Below, piece after piece: positions 41,799-51,073 of a stretch of 64,000 bases of DNA. Numbering within the stretch: position 1 is the stretch's first letter; the number at the start of each line of letters is the position of its first letter. This DNA is from Palsa-506 sp963836355 (GTDB taxonomy: Bacteria; Actinomycetota; Actinomycetes; Streptosporangiales; Streptosporangiaceae), in the NCBI GenBank assembly GCA_963836355.1, contig CAWIJO010000010.1:655876-719875 (forward strand), in the 5' to 3' direction. The notes beneath the pieces were generated by a model, which worked only from the letters and a program-made list of their open reading frames with translations, did no database searches and was not told where the DNA came from. The position numbers were made by a program, and so were the translations under genes.

Positions 41799-42701
41799 AT
41801 GCGAGCGCTGCAGTTCACGGCTTACGGGGGTCCCGAGGTCCTGGAGTGGGCAGAAGCTCCCGCTCCGCATCCGGGCCTGGGGCAAATCCGGATCGCTGTG
41901 CGGGCGGCCAGCGTGAACCCGATCGACTGGAAGAAGTTCGCCGGTCTCCTGTCCAGTGGCCAGCCGATGGCCGGCACGGGTTACCTGGGATACGACGCCG
42001 CCGGCGTGGTGGACGAGGTCGGCGAGGGGGTCGAGGGCGTATCCGCGGGCGATGAGGTGCTGGGCCGCGGCCAGAATACTCAGGCGGAATATGCCGTGCT
42101 TGACTCCTGGGCCGCCAAGCCGCGGTCCATCGACTGGGCGGTTGCGGCTGCGGCGGGCGTGGCCGGTGAGACGGGTGAACGCGGTCTTCGCCTGCTCGGC
42201 GTCAAGCCTGGCGACACCGTCTTCATCGACGGTGGTGCGGGCGGGGTGGGATCGGCCGCCGTGCAGATGGCGGTCGCCGGAGGCGCGCGGGTGATCGCCT
42301 CATCGAGCGAGGCCAACCATGATTACCTGCGGGAGATCGGGGCGGTCCCCGTGCGCTACGGGGACCGCGTGGCCGACCGGGTCCGGGCCGCTGCTGGCGG
42401 GCCGGTCGACGCTGTCTTCGATGTCGCGGGCAAGACCCCGGTCGAGGACCTGATCAGCCTTGTGCCCGAGGCGTCCCAGGTCGTGACCATCGCCAACTTC
42501 GCGGCCGGGGCGGCTGGCGCCCGGGTGACCGGTGGCGGCGCGGACAGCCAGCCCATGCAGGCCATGGCGCTGGTCGCCGGGCTGCTGGCACAGAACAAGC
42601 TGGTCATCAAGGTGCAGACGTTCCCGTTCGACCGGGCCGCCGATGCCTACCGCATCAGCCAGCAGGGCCACGTCCGCGGAAAGCTCGTCCTGGTCCCCTG
42701 A
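41799..42701 (+). CDS. Zinc-independent quinone oxidoreductase-like MDR protein
   Basis: 300 residues from ATG 41799 (MRALQFTAYGGPEVLEW) with GGAAAGG upstream. GroES-like N-terminus (VRAASVNPIDWKKFAG, GYDAAGVVDEVGEGVEGVSAGDEVLG) and NADPH-binding domain (GDTVFIDGGAGGVGSAAVQMAVAGGARVIAS). No zinc ligands are seen. It likely reduces quinones or other electrophiles with NADPH. It lies downstream of the ECF41-like locus and may share its stress response. Confidence 0.88.
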   Translation: MRALQFTAYGGPEVLEWAEAPAPHPGLGQIRIAVRAASVNPIDWKKFAGLLSSGQPMAGTGYLGYDAAGVVDEVGEGVEGVSAGDEVLGRGQNTQAEYAVLDSWAAKPRSIDWAVAAAAGVAGETGERGLRLLGVKPGDTVFIDGGAGGVGSAAVQMAVAGGARVIASSSEANHDYLREIGAVPVRYGDRVADRVRAAAGGPVDAVFDVAGKTPVEDLISLVPEASQVVTIANFAAGAAGARVTGGGADSQPMQAMALVAGLLAQNKLVIKVQTFPFDRAADAYRISQQGHVRGKLVLVP

Positions 42702-42727
42702 CCGTGCGCTGCGGCGGCCTATGAGAG

Positions 42728-43216
42728 TCAGACACCGGGCTTGACGTACCGTATGCGGACCGTCCGGCCCGCATAGGCCAGCAGGTAGTAGACAACATCG
42801 GCGGATAGCTTGGCCACGATGAAGCCAGCTGCCAGGTTATGCAGGCTGCGGGGAATCTCATACAGCAGGGCAGGGCGGACGAACTTGTCGATGGTCTCCG
42901 CCAGGCCTAGTTCGATGAACAGGCTCCAGAACGCTGAGCAGAAAGTGCAAAGGTAATAGGTCACCCCCCGGCGATGCCGGTGGTACCGGCTCTGCTCGCG
43001 GATGGCCCGCACCGCGAAATAGCCGACAAAGGTCACGTCTTCGGCCCAGGCGCCCGCGACCGCGGCCCCCAGCAGCGGTCCGCCGCTGAGATGAACCAGG
43101 CCGAACGCCGCGGCAGCGGCCAGCAAGCCGGCCACTTCCGGTCCGCCGTATATCCGGAGCCAGGCCCCGCTCGTTTTCCTTGCCTGCTGAGCGGCGGCCT
43201 GGCAGGCGCAGCGCAT
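42728..43216 (-). CDS. Predicted membrane protein of unknown function
   Basis: 162 residues from ATG 43216 (MRCACQAAAQQARKTSGAW); a start at 43330 would add a tail that looks non-coding. Three or four hydrophobic segments: AGLLAAAAAFGLVHLSG, LLGAAVAGAWAEDVTFVGYFAVRA, TYYLCTFCSAFWSLFIELGL and LAAGFIVAKLSADVVYYLLAYAG. Charged YHRHRRG joins segments two and three. No family recognised. Confidence 0.65.
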   Translation of the reverse strand: MRCACQAAAQQARKTSGAWLRIYGGPEVAGLLAAAAAFGLVHLSGGPLLGAAVAGAWAEDVTFVGYFAVRAIREQSRYHRHRRGVTYYLCTFCSAFWSLFIELGLAETIDKFVRPALLYEIPRSLHNLAAGFIVAKLSADVVYYLLAYAGRTVRIRYVKPGV

Positions 43217-43451
43217 TACGCCGCGGCCAGCGGCCGGCGGCGAAATGCCTTCCGGCGCGGTTTGTCGCTCACGGCCCCCCCACGTGGCCCACCGCGTCCC
43301 GGCCAGGTGGCACCCGCGCATGACTGACATAACGGCACCCGGCCGGCTCCTGAGGCCGGGATGCGCCAGGCGCGCCCACTGGGCCGCGGGAATCGCGGCC
43401 AGCGCCGGTCAGCAGGCACGGCTACCGGGTCCAGGCTGCCGGCCAGCCCCA

Positions 43452-46127
43452 CTAGGCAACTGCATGCCGATGAAGATGCCGCAGGCGAGCGGCCCGGTAC
43501 AAGGGGAGACCTCCCCACCGCCCGGGGCGGCAGCCCTGCCCCGGTGCCCGGTGTCTCAGCCGATCGCGATCAGCGGCACTGCTGGCCGCGGCAGCCCTGC
43601 CGGACCCAGCAGCGCTGCATCGCCGGCCGGCTGATTCGATCGGCTGGCGGGCGATGACGGCCGGCTCGCGGCCGGCCAGCAGCCAGCCGGCCGCCGCCGC
43701 CGTCAGCGGCATGCCGATTCCGATGATCAGCAGGCTACCGGCGGGGACGCTGGAGAGCTCGGACAGGCCGTCGAGCGAGCTGTCCCAGGAGTAGGCGATG
43801 GCCGCGACATAGGCCGCCGCCGTGCCGAGCACCGCGCCGGCCAGGCCCAGGGCCCCGGCAGTGACGGCGGTGAGCGTACGCCGGGTCGCGCTGTCGGCCC
43901 CGGTGGCGGCCAGGGTGCGCAGGTCGCTGGCCGTCTCGCTGCGGATGAGGCCGACGCTCATGGCGAGGATGCCCAGCGCGAGCAGGATCCCGAACACGGT
44001 CGCCCAGGTGATGATCTCCGCTGACGAGACCGCGCTGGATTTCGTCTCGATGGTCAGGCCCGCCGCGGCGGCGGTGAGCCTGGCGTTGCTGATCTGCGCG
44101 GCGGTAGGCGGATGCGGGGTGACAATGAGCCAGCCGGATATGCCGGTCTGCAGGCCAAGCTGGCGGACGGCATGCTCCGTGATCACGGTGTTGGGTGCCG
44201 ACGTGCCGGACGGCAGGGCGCTGACCTCCTGGATCACGGGGTTGGCGAGGCAGCTGGCGGCGGGGCAGGGAAACGATTCCGGCCCCTGCCCGGGGCCGAC
44301 AGGTTGCTTGTCGCCGGAGACGAGTTGCATGTGCGAGATGCCGGACAGTCCTGGCCGCATGGACAGGATGTCGGCGGCCGGGCTGACCTGGGCGGCATTG
44401 ATCCCGAAGGCCCGGAGCAGCTGCGGGGTGGCCAGGTACACCGGTCCGGACCAGCTGCGCCCGGCCGCGGCGTGCTGCAGCGAGGCACTCGTCGAGTCGA
44501 GCTGGATGACGTCGTGGGAGCCGAGCCCGGCAGCGATACCGCGCGCGGTGGCGGCCATGGCCCGCGGGCTGCTATTCGTCACCGGGGCGCCGGGGCCGCC
44601 GCCCGGACCGCCCGGTCCATCGGGCGGGTAGACGATGAGCTGGTTCGAGGCCAGGTTGGGTCCGGCGTAGTCGAGGACGTTCCCGAACCGCTCCGCGGAA
44701 AGGACGCAGACGAGTATCGCGATCAGCACGCCGAGGCTGATCGCGGCGAGCGCCGAGCCGGACCGGGCCCGGTAGCGGACCAGGTCGCGCAGGGACAGCC
44801 GGACCGCGACCGGGGCATGGCGGCCGACGCTGGCCAGTACTGACAGGCACAGCGGCGCCATCAGGATCACCGCCGCGACGAGGGCGACGAGACCGGCAAG
44901 CAGCTCGATCATTCCGCCGTTGCCGTTCTTGCTGCCGGAGTAGGACAGCAGAAGCCCGGCGAGCACGAAGAGCACCACGCCGGGCACTGCCGAGCGGTGT
45001 ACCTGCTTCGGCGGCGCGGGCCGCCCGGACAGGGCAGCCACGACGGGAACCCTGGTCATTGCCCAGGCCGGCCGGGAAGCAGCGACGAGCGTGGCCAGCA
45101 CGGCCAGCACCATCGCCGCGGCGATCACCGCCCAGGGCAGCTGGAACACGCCTATCACGTGGTGAGCGCTCACCTGCAGGCGCGGACGGTAGGCCAGCCA
45201 GGCGGCCAGGCCCAGCACGGCTCCGGCCAGCGCGCCGGTGATACCCACCACGACACCGTTGGCCCGCACGACGAGACGGATGTTCTTGTCCGTGGCGCCC
45301 AGCGAGGCAAGCATGCCGAGCGAGCGCAGCCGGCGCTGCGCCAGCACGGTGAAGCCGCCCACGGCCACCAGGGCGATGAGGAGCATCGCGACGGTCACCA
45401 GGGCGAGCACGATGGTCTCGGGGTTGAACTTGTTGCCTGGCACGGCTGACTGACGGCTCTCGACGTTCGGGCCGATGGAGTCAGGGTTAGCGCCCGGCGC
45501 GTCGAACAGGACGGTGATCTGGGTCGGTGCCCGGACCTGGCCCGGCACCACGAGGGCGAACTCGTCCAGCAGGCTCTGCGGGTTCTGGACGATGCCGACC
45601 ACCTGCCGGGCCAGGCCGCCTTGACGCCAGCTGCTCCCGATCTTGAGGTTGAGGGCGGATGCCACCCCGCTGGTGATGGCCACCTGGCCTGGGCCGGCCG
45701 GGTAGTGCCCGCTGACCAGGGAGAGCATTGGCCGCCCGAACGGGCCGCGCGGGTTCTGGGCACGCAGGTCGTAGGTATTGATCGAGCCGGGAACGGCGAT
45801 GGTCTGGTTCTCGATGACGTCGGCGCGGCCGAAGCGATGCCGAAGCGCGGCGATGTGGGCTGCCAGGTGCGGCCCGGGCGGCTGGAATGTGGCCCGGTCC
45901 TGGGCGGTGCCGAAGCCGGCGTTGGCCGGCGGCGGCGTGTTGGTGGCCACCGCCGCCCCGAGGACCGTGGCGGCCACGGCGACCACGATGAGCGCCAGCA
46001 CCAGCAGCTGCTGGCGCCACTCGCGGCGGAACAGCCGCCACGCCCAGCGCATGACGGCCCGGCGGGCCGGGATGCCGCCGTCGCTGGCCCGCACCGGCGC
46101 CGGGCGGTCGCGCAGCGCGGTGCTCAC
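43452..46127 (-). CDS. FtsX-family ABC transporter permease with C-terminal run-on
   Basis: 891 residues. N-terminal membrane segment (QQLLVLALIVVAVAATVLGAAVAT), a large extracytoplasmic MacB-like domain, two FtsX blocks (VTVAMLLIALVAVGGFTVLAQRRLRSLGMLASLGATDKNIR and FGILLALGILAMSVGLIRSETASDLRTLAATGADS) and about ten membrane segments. The family normally ends near REPAVIARQPIE; here about 60 Arg/Gly/Ala-rich residues follow, suggesting stop loss. Export substrate unknown; it overlaps the ATPase gene by 4 bp and is probably PadR-controlled. Confidence 0.85.
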   Translation of the reverse strand: MSTALRDRPAPVRASDGGIPARRAVMRWAWRLFRREWRQQLLVLALIVVAVAATVLGAAVATNTPPPANAGFGTAQDRATFQPPGPHLAAHIAALRHRFGRADVIENQTIAVPGSINTYDLRAQNPRGPFGRPMLSLVSGHYPAGPGQVAITSGVASALNLKIGSSWRQGGLARQVVGIVQNPQSLLDEFALVVPGQVRAPTQITVLFDAPGANPDSIGPNVESRQSAVPGNKFNPETIVLALVTVAMLLIALVAVGGFTVLAQRRLRSLGMLASLGATDKNIRLVVRANGVVVGITGALAGAVLGLAAWLAYRPRLQVSAHHVIGVFQLPWAVIAAAMVLAVLATLVAASRPAWAMTRVPVVAALSGRPAPPKQVHRSAVPGVVLFVLAGLLLSYSGSKNGNGGMIELLAGLVALVAAVILMAPLCLSVLASVGRHAPVAVRLSLRDLVRYRARSGSALAAISLGVLIAILVCVLSAERFGNVLDYAGPNLASNQLIVYPPDGPGGPGGGPGAPVTNSSPRAMAATARGIAAGLGSHDVIQLDSTSASLQHAAAGRSWSGPVYLATPQLLRAFGINAAQVSPAADILSMRPGLSGISHMQLVSGDKQPVGPGQGPESFPCPAASCLANPVIQEVSALPSGTSAPNTVITEHAVRQLGLQTGISGWLIVTPHPPTAAQISNARLTAAAAGLTIETKSSAVSSAEIITWATVFGILLALGILAMSVGLIRSETASDLRTLAATGADSATRRTLTAVTAGALGLAGAVLGTAAAYVAAIAYSWDSSLDGLSELSSVPAGSLLIIGIGMPLTAAAAGWLLAGREPAVIARQPIESAGRRCSAAGSGRAAAASSAADRDRLRHRAPGQGCRPGRWGGLPLYRAARLRHLHRHAVA

Positions 46128-46846
46128 TGGCCCGGCCCGCTCACCAGCAGCGACTCGGGGCCAGGCGCGGGCGAGGTCTGGTCAGCGACCTGGCCGTCGC
46201 GCAGGAACACCACCCGGTCGGCCCACGAGGCCAGCTGCGCGTCGTGCGTCACCACCACTCCGGCCACGCCGCGCTGGCAGGCGGCGCGGACCAGCCGCAT
46301 GACGGCCTCGCCATTCGCGGAGTCCAGCGCGCCGGTCGGCTCGTCGGTCAGCAGCAGCCGGCGCTCTCCGACGACCGCGCGGGCGATCGCCACCCGCTGC
46401 CGCTCGCCACCGGACAGCTCGTCGGGGTACCGGGTTGCCTGGTCCGCCACGCCCAGCTCTTCCAGTGCTGCCATCCCGGCCGCCCGGGCCTTCCTTGCTG
46501 ACCTGCCGTCGAGCTCCAGCGGCAGGGCGACGTTCTCCGCCGCGGTCAGCCCGGCCAGCAGGTTGAAGTCCTGGAACACGTAACCGACCGAGCGGCGGCG
46601 CAGCCGCGCCTTGTCGTTGCGTGACATCCCGGCCAGCGCATGCCCGCCGACCAGGACCTGGCCGCTCGTTGGGTCCTCCAGGCTGCCGGCGATGGTCAGC
46701 AGGGTGCTCTTGCCCGACCCGCTCGGCCCCATCACGGCGACCAGCGCGCCCGGCTCGACGGTCAGGTCAATGTCCCGTAGCGCGTGCACCTCGGCGGCGC
46801 CCTCGCCGTAGACCTTCGACACCTTACGCAGTTCCAATGCGGTCAT
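46124..46846 (-). CDS. ABC transporter ATPase (MacB/LolD type)
   Basis: 240 residues. Walker A MGPSGSGKSTLL, Q-loop VFQDFNLLAGL, signature LSGGERQRVAIARA, Walker B RRLLLTDEPTGALD and H-loop VVVTHDAQ are all intact. It energises the adjacent FtsX permease. It overlaps the PadR-family gene and the permease gene by 4 bp on each side, so all three are one operon. Confidence 0.93.
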   Translation of the reverse strand: MTALELRKVSKVYGEGAAEVHALRDIDLTVEPGALVAVMGPSGSGKSTLLTIAGSLEDPTSGQVLVGGHALAGMSRNDKARLRRRSVGYVFQDFNLLAGLTAAENVALPLELDGRSARKARAAGMAALEELGVADQATRYPDELSGGERQRVAIARAVVGERRLLLTDEPTGALDSANGEAVMRLVRAACQRGVAGVVVTHDAQLASWADRVVFLRDGQVADQTSPAPGPESLLVSGPGQ

Positions 46847-47424
46847 CGCCGCACCCCGGCTTTCCGCCGCAGTCGCGGCAACGCGGTAGTAACACGAGCG
46901 GGAGAGTCAGACGAGAAGCGCTTCAGGCGGCCGTCGGCGGCGTCCAGCCACCGGACAACCGAGTCCAGCCGGTATAGCTCGGCGTCGACCACCAGGCCGA
47001 AGGCCAGATCCTGCTGGGCCTCGCCTTCCTTTAGGCGCGTCCATTGCTGCATGAGCTCTACCAGGTAGCGGCGGTGTACCTGGATCAGCTCAGGCACGTC
47101 CACACCAGGTATGCGCAGCGCCATCAGCACCTTGATGACCAGCTCATCGCGCGGCGGAGAGGACAAATCCGGCGGCATGCGCAGCCATCCGGCGAGTTCC
47201 TCCGCGCCGGATGCCGTGATCCGGAAGCCCTTCTGCGGGCCGTCCGCCGCGGCGTCGTCCGACTCCACCAGGCCGTCACGCTCAAGCCGCTGCAGCGTCG
47301 TGTACACCTGGCCCACGTTCAGCGGCCAGACTTCGCCGGTTCCCGCCTCGAACTCCTCGCGGAGCTGCAGGCCGTACTTGGGCCCCTCGCTGAGCAGCGC
47401 GAGCAGCGCATGCCGCACGCTCAT
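46843..47424 (-). CDS. PadR-family transcriptional regulator
   Basis: 193 residues from ATG 47424 (MSVRHALLALLSEGPKYGLQLREEFEAGTGEVWPLNVGQVYTTLQRLERDGLVES). This is the standard PadR start and winged helix; a helical C-terminal dimer domain follows. An in-frame start 60 bp upstream would cover the operator. It likely represses its own operon (regulator-ATPase-permease) until a drug-like ligand binds. Confidence 0.9.
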   Translation of the reverse strand: MSVRHALLALLSEGPKYGLQLREEFEAGTGEVWPLNVGQVYTTLQRLERDGLVESDDAAADGPQKGFRITASGAEELAGWLRMPPDLSSPPRDELVIKVLMALRIPGVDVPELIQVHRRYLVELMQQWTRLKEGEAQQDLAFGLVVDAELYRLDSVVRWLDAADGRLKRFSSDSPARVTTALPRLRRKAGVRR

Positions 47425-47444
47425 TTGTCGATCCAACTGAGTAG

Positions 47445-47457
47445 CATACTGAGTATG
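47445..47457. promoter_or_regulatory. PadR-type operator palindrome
   Basis: CATACT-G-AGTATG is a perfect palindrome 21 bp upstream of the PadR-family gene, within a run that also repeats ACTGAGTA twice. It is AT-rich relative to the surroundings, as expected for a promoter/operator, and resembles PadR targets in other bacteria. Confidence 0.65.
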
Positions 47458-47606
47458 GTACTCGGTCTCCAAGGCAGGTCGCAAGCTAAACCGCCGCCCT
47501 GGCCGCGGCCAGCGGTGTGCGCAAGAACCTGCGAGATCGGCGATGATGGGCCAGCGGAGCTGATGGCCGGGGCCGCGCAGCCCAGCCGGCGGCCTAGGGT
47601 GCCGCT

Positions 47607-48083
47607 GTGACCGATCCGGGCCCCGCCGCCGGCCAGCCGGCCGCCGCGAGCCAGCCGGCCGCCGCGAGCCAGCCGGCCGTACGGGTCATGGTGATCGACG
47701 ACCATCCGATGTGGCGTGACGCCATCGCGCGGGACCTCACGGCCGCAGGATTCGCCACGGTTGCGGCCGTCGGCGACGGGGCCAAGGCACTGCGGGTGCT
47801 CGCCGCCGTCCGGCCGGACGTCGTGATCGTCGACCTGCAACTGCCGGACATGTCCGGCGTCGCGGTCGCGAGGGGAGTGCTCGCCGCGCTGCCCGCCGCC
47901 CGGGTGCTTGTCCTCTCGGCCAGCGCCGAGCAGCAGGACGTGCTGGACGCCGTCAAGGCGGGCGCGGCGGCCCGCCTGAGACCCGCTGACCGCCGACTGG
48001 CCGAGATTGAGGCCAGCGGGCTGTCATCTCGCCGAACACGAACGCGGCCAGGTGCTCGATGTCCGCCCACACGGACATATTGA
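47607..48083 (+). pseudogene. Response regulator truncated after the receiver domain
   Basis: A Pro/Ala tail encoded by a short tandem repeat (QPAAAS) leads into a complete NarL-type receiver start: MVIDDHPMWRDAIARDL, VIVDLQLPDMSG (phospho-Asp), VLVLSASAEQQDVLDAVKAGA. After about 47975 the sequence loses family resemblance (ARLRPADRRLAEIE ...). The LuxR-type DNA-binding domain is absent. The break lies next to the broken end of a convergent gene, pointing to a deletion. Confidence 0.7.
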
Positions 48084-48292
48084 CGATGACGCCGGCGCTG
48101 CCGGCCGCGTCCACTCGAAGGCCTGGATCGCGGTCGCGTTCCCGTTCTCGGTCTGCAGCCGCCAGATGAAACCAGGCGCCCGGTCAGCGGCCGCATTGAC
48201 CGGGTCGAGCGCCGCCACGAAGTCGGCCAGTTCCGCCGAGTCCAGTGGAGCGGCGAGCCGGGCGACGTGGCCTGCGCGAGCTCGTCTGCCAT
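48022..48292 (-). pseudogene. Frameshifted DUF3291-like fragment
   Basis: Three frames must be joined. MADELAQ at the start, then AALDPVNAAADRAPGFIWRLQTENGNATAIQAFEW in another frame, then AGVIVNMSVWADIEHLAAFVFGEM in a third. These match successive parts of DUF3291 proteins (ALDPVNALADxAPGFVWRLQ; NMSVWESxExLxAFVY). The C-terminal HAxxLRRRREWF part is gone. The fragment ends beside the truncated receiver gene. Confidence 0.65.
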
Positions 48293-48328
48293 CCGCTGAG
48301 TCTGCCAGTTCCGGGCTTCGGCGGCCGG

Positions 48329-49039
48329 CTAGCCCATCGGATAGCGGCGGAAGCCCACGGCGTATTCGCAGCCGGCGCCCAGCCCGACGTAGCCGGCCAT
48401 GTTGCGCAGGAACTCGTCTGGATCGAAGTCGCGGCCGAGGCCGTCGATGTACGCCTGGTGCTCGCGCAGCGAGGCGACACCGGCGTCAATGGTGGCGGTG
48501 ACATCCACGTAATGGGTCGGGCTGCCGGAGCTTGCGACGTACGCGTCACGGATCCCCGTCCAGGACGGTCCGGCCTCGGCGAACACCCACTCGTTGGCCG
48601 TGTCCCGGCAGGCGTCCAGCACGGCGAGCCCGACCGCCCGATGGTCGGAGTGGTTGACCGGGCCGTCCTCACCCCAGGTGAGGTCGAAGCTCATGGCGAT
48701 GACCATGTCTGGCTGCAGCCGGCGGAACGCGGCGGCCAGGTCACGCCGCAGCGGCACCCCGTACTCGACAATCCCGTCCTGGTGGTCGAGGAATTCCACG
48801 CCAGTCACGCCGACGGCCGCCGCGCTGCGCCGTTCCTCCGCCACCCGCAACGGCCCTACCTGGTCCGGCGGCATGCCGGCGATGCCGGCCTCGCCCCGGG
48901 TGGCGAGCAGGTAGACAACCTCCTTGCCCTGGCCGGTCCAGCGGGCGACGGCGGAGGCGACCCCGTATTCCAGGTCGTCCGGATGGGCGACTACGGCGAC
49001 GGCCTTGGTCCAGTCTTCTGGCATCGGCTGCATCGGCAC
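48329..49039 (-). CDS. PIG-L/LmbE-family deacetylase
   Basis: 236 residues from GTG 49039, which has GGAGGA six bases upstream; an ATG at 49078 lacks such a signal. AVVAHPDDLEYG supplies the zinc-binding AHPDD motif, and VNHSDHRAVG gives the C-terminal His motif. Members remove acetyl groups from GlcNAc-type substrates, including mycothiol pathway enzymes. The substrate here is not evident. It follows the GNAT gene closely and may be co-transcribed. Confidence 0.85.
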   Translation of the reverse strand: MPMQPMPEDWTKAVAVVAHPDDLEYGVASAVARWTGQGKEVVYLLATRGEAGIAGMPPDQVGPLRVAEERRSAAAVGVTGVEFLDHQDGIVEYGVPLRRDLAAAFRRLQPDMVIAMSFDLTWGEDGPVNHSDHRAVGLAVLDACRDTANEWVFAEAGPSWTGIRDAYVASSGSPTHYVDVTATIDAGVASLREHQAYIDGLGRDFDPDEFLRNMAGYVGLGAGCEYAVGFRRYPMG

Positions 49040-49080
49040 TGCTGTTCCTCCCGTCTGGTACTCGCGCAACTCTCTCACGT

Positions 49081-49839
49081 CTAGTCAGTGCCGCGGCGGA
49101 ACAGCTGCATTGAGCCTAGGGGCGAGAAACCGGCTGCCAGCGCCGCGCGGAGGCTCGCGGCGTTGCCGGGGGCTACCGCCGCGACGACCAGCTGGCCCGC
49201 CGGGATGGTGCGCAGCGCGTCGCGGATCAATGCGGCTCCGCCGCCGGCGCCGCGGCGCTCTGGCTCGAGCTCGAAGCTGATCTCGGTAAGGCCGGCCAGG
49301 CCCCGGCTGACCACCACCAGCGCCGAGCGCTGCGGGTCCGGGTAGCCGAGCACCCGGGATCGGTCCCGGATCCTGGCGGCGAACAGCGCCCGGTGGTGCC
49401 CGGCCAGATCCGGCCGGTCCACCAGCCGCGGCTCCGCGTCAGCCAGTTCAGCGCCGCGATCGCCGGCCCGGCCGGTCCCGTGGCCGGCCATCAGCACGTC
49501 CAGGCTGTCGATCCAGCCATCTTGGCCGGCCAGGGCAGCGATCACTCGCGGGTCATGCGCGCCGCCGAGCCCGTTTACGCCGAGCTCGGCTAGCCGCCCG
49601 TCGGTGATGTCCGGCGCAAGGGCGACTACCGCGTGCCCGGAGAAAGCGATGATGCCCGCAAGCCCCGGCCGCCACGGCGGCACCCGCCGCCAGCCGCCAT
49701 CTGCAGCCGGGAACCGGCCAGCGGCCGCCGCGGCGATCAGCCTGGCAAGCGGATGCATCTCCGGCGGCGAATGCGCTGGCCGCTCCCCCGCCGGACGATC
49801 ATCGGTCGCCGCACGATCCGCCCGCGACTCCGGCTGCAT
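49081..49839 (-). CDS. GNAT-family acetyltransferase
   Basis: 252 residues. The C-terminal 130 match GNAT: SALVVVSRGLAGLTEISFELEPERRGAGGGAALIRDAL (acetyl-CoA binding motif A, RRGAGGG) and VAAVAPGNAASLRAALAAGFSPLGSMQLF (motif B). The N-terminal half (GRFPAADGGWRRVPPWRPGLAGIIAFSGHAVVAL) is an additional domain of unknown role. The substrate is unknown. Confidence 0.8.
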   Translation of the reverse strand: MQPESRADRAATDDRPAGERPAHSPPEMHPLARLIAAAAAGRFPAADGGWRRVPPWRPGLAGIIAFSGHAVVALAPDITDGRLAELGVNGLGGAHDPRVIAALAGQDGWIDSLDVLMAGHGTGRAGDRGAELADAEPRLVDRPDLAGHHRALFAARIRDRSRVLGYPDPQRSALVVVSRGLAGLTEISFELEPERRGAGGGAALIRDALRTIPAGQLVVAAVAPGNAASLRAALAAGFSPLGSMQLFRRGTD

Positions 49840-49910
49840 GCGCCCAACCTTGCCAGGCCGGAGTGTCAGCGCCCGGCCGGACAGTCAGACCCGCCAGCTA
49901 GCGTCGGGAT

Positions 49911-50282
49911 ATGGACATGAAACTGGAAGTCGTCTTCGTACCCGTGACCGACGTCGACCGCGCCAAGGCCTTCTACGTCGACCAGGTCGGCTTCAACGCC
50001 GATCACGACGTGCAAGTCAACCCGGAGCTGCGGTTCGTGCAGCTCACGCCGCCCGGGTCGGCATGCTCGGTAGCGATGGGCACCGGGATCACGCAGATGC
50101 CGCCGGGCACCCAGCAGAGCGTGATGATGGTCATCGAGGACGTCAAGGCTGCCCGCGAGCAGCTCATCGGCAACGGCGTGAATGCCAGCGAGATCGACGT
50201 CCAGCCCTGGGGCTCGTTCGTCACGTTCGCCGACCCAGACGGCAACACCTGGGCGCTGCAGCAGCTCCCACCGCGGACCTAG
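49911..50282 (+). CDS. VOC-superfamily (glyoxalase-like) protein
   Basis: 123 residues: MDMKLEVVFVPVTDVDRAKAFYVDQVGF at the N-terminus and SFVTFADPDGNTWALQQLP at the C-terminus, a single complete VOC fold. The VOC family includes dioxygenases, glyoxalases and drug-binding resistance proteins; none is singled out here. Confidence 0.85.
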   Translation: MDMKLEVVFVPVTDVDRAKAFYVDQVGFNADHDVQVNPELRFVQLTPPGSACSVAMGTGITQMPPGTQQSVMMVIEDVKAAREQLIGNGVNASEIDVQPWGSFVTFADPDGNTWALQQLPPRT

Positions 50283-50455
50283 CTCCCCCGCAGAGCTAGC
50301 GCCGCGTTTCCGCGGAAATGCGGCGCACGGCTGGGCCGGGTTTCATCACGGTTGGGCCTGACCGCTGCGGCGGCGTGACTGGCTGCGGAATACTGCAGGG
50401 GCCTGCTGCGCGGGGGCCCTGACCGATTCGCAGGCCTTAGCGAGAGGGACCAGCG

Positions 50456-51073
50456 TTGCTTCTCATCTGGGGTTTCCGGGTCTTTTACCGCACCGTGAGC
50501 CAGGGCGTATTTCACTGCCGCAAGTGCGGCGGCGACCGCGAGTACCGGCATCGTGCCGGGCGGCGGTTCTTCACCCTGTTCTTCGTCCCCGTCATCCCGC
50601 TGACCAAGGCCGGCGAGCACGTGCAGTGCACGACCTGCCGGACCCGCTACGTAATGGAAGTGCTCAGGCTGCCGACCGCCGCCCAGATGCAGGCCGCCCT
50701 GCCGGTCGGCATGCGCGCCGCGGCGACAGCCATGCTGCGAGCTGGCGGGCCATCCAGCCCGGCCGCCAGGCAGCGCGCCGTGACCGCCATCCAGGGGGCC
50801 GGCGCTCAGGGGTACGCTGACGCCGACCTGGATTCCGACGCTGCCCAGCCGGCCGAGGCCACCCGCAGCGCACTCGGCCAGGTCGCGCTCCAGCTGACCC
50901 CCGATGCCAAGGAATGGTTCCTGGCCGATACGGTCCGAGTCGGGATGGCCGACGGGCCGCTGACCGAGCAGGAACGGCAGGCCGCCCGGGCGATCGCCAT
51001 GGACCTGGGCATGACCCAGGCCCAGGCGATCGGCGTGGTGACCATGACCGAGCAGGCCGCGCAGCAGAACTGA
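50456..51073 (+). CDS. Zinc-ribbon protein with TerB-like domain
   Basis: 205 residues from a TTG start with GAGAGGGA seven bases upstream. The N-terminus has a zinc ribbon (FHCRKCGG ... VQCTTCRTRYVMEVL) with FFTLFFVPVIPLTKAG between the Cys pairs. The C-terminal part (ALGQVALQLTPDAKEWFLADTVRVGMADGPLTEQERQAARAIAMDLGMTQAQAIGVV) resembles TerB. Related actinobacterial proteins are of unknown function. Confidence 0.8.
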   Translation: MLLIWGFRVFYRTVSQGVFHCRKCGGDREYRHRAGRRFFTLFFVPVIPLTKAGEHVQCTTCRTRYVMEVLRLPTAAQMQAALPVGMRAAATAMLRAGGPSSPAARQRAVTAIQGAGAQGYADADLDSDAAQPAEATRSALGQVALQLTPDAKEWFLADTVRVGMADGPLTEQERQAARAIAMDLGMTQAQAIGVVTMTEQAAQQN

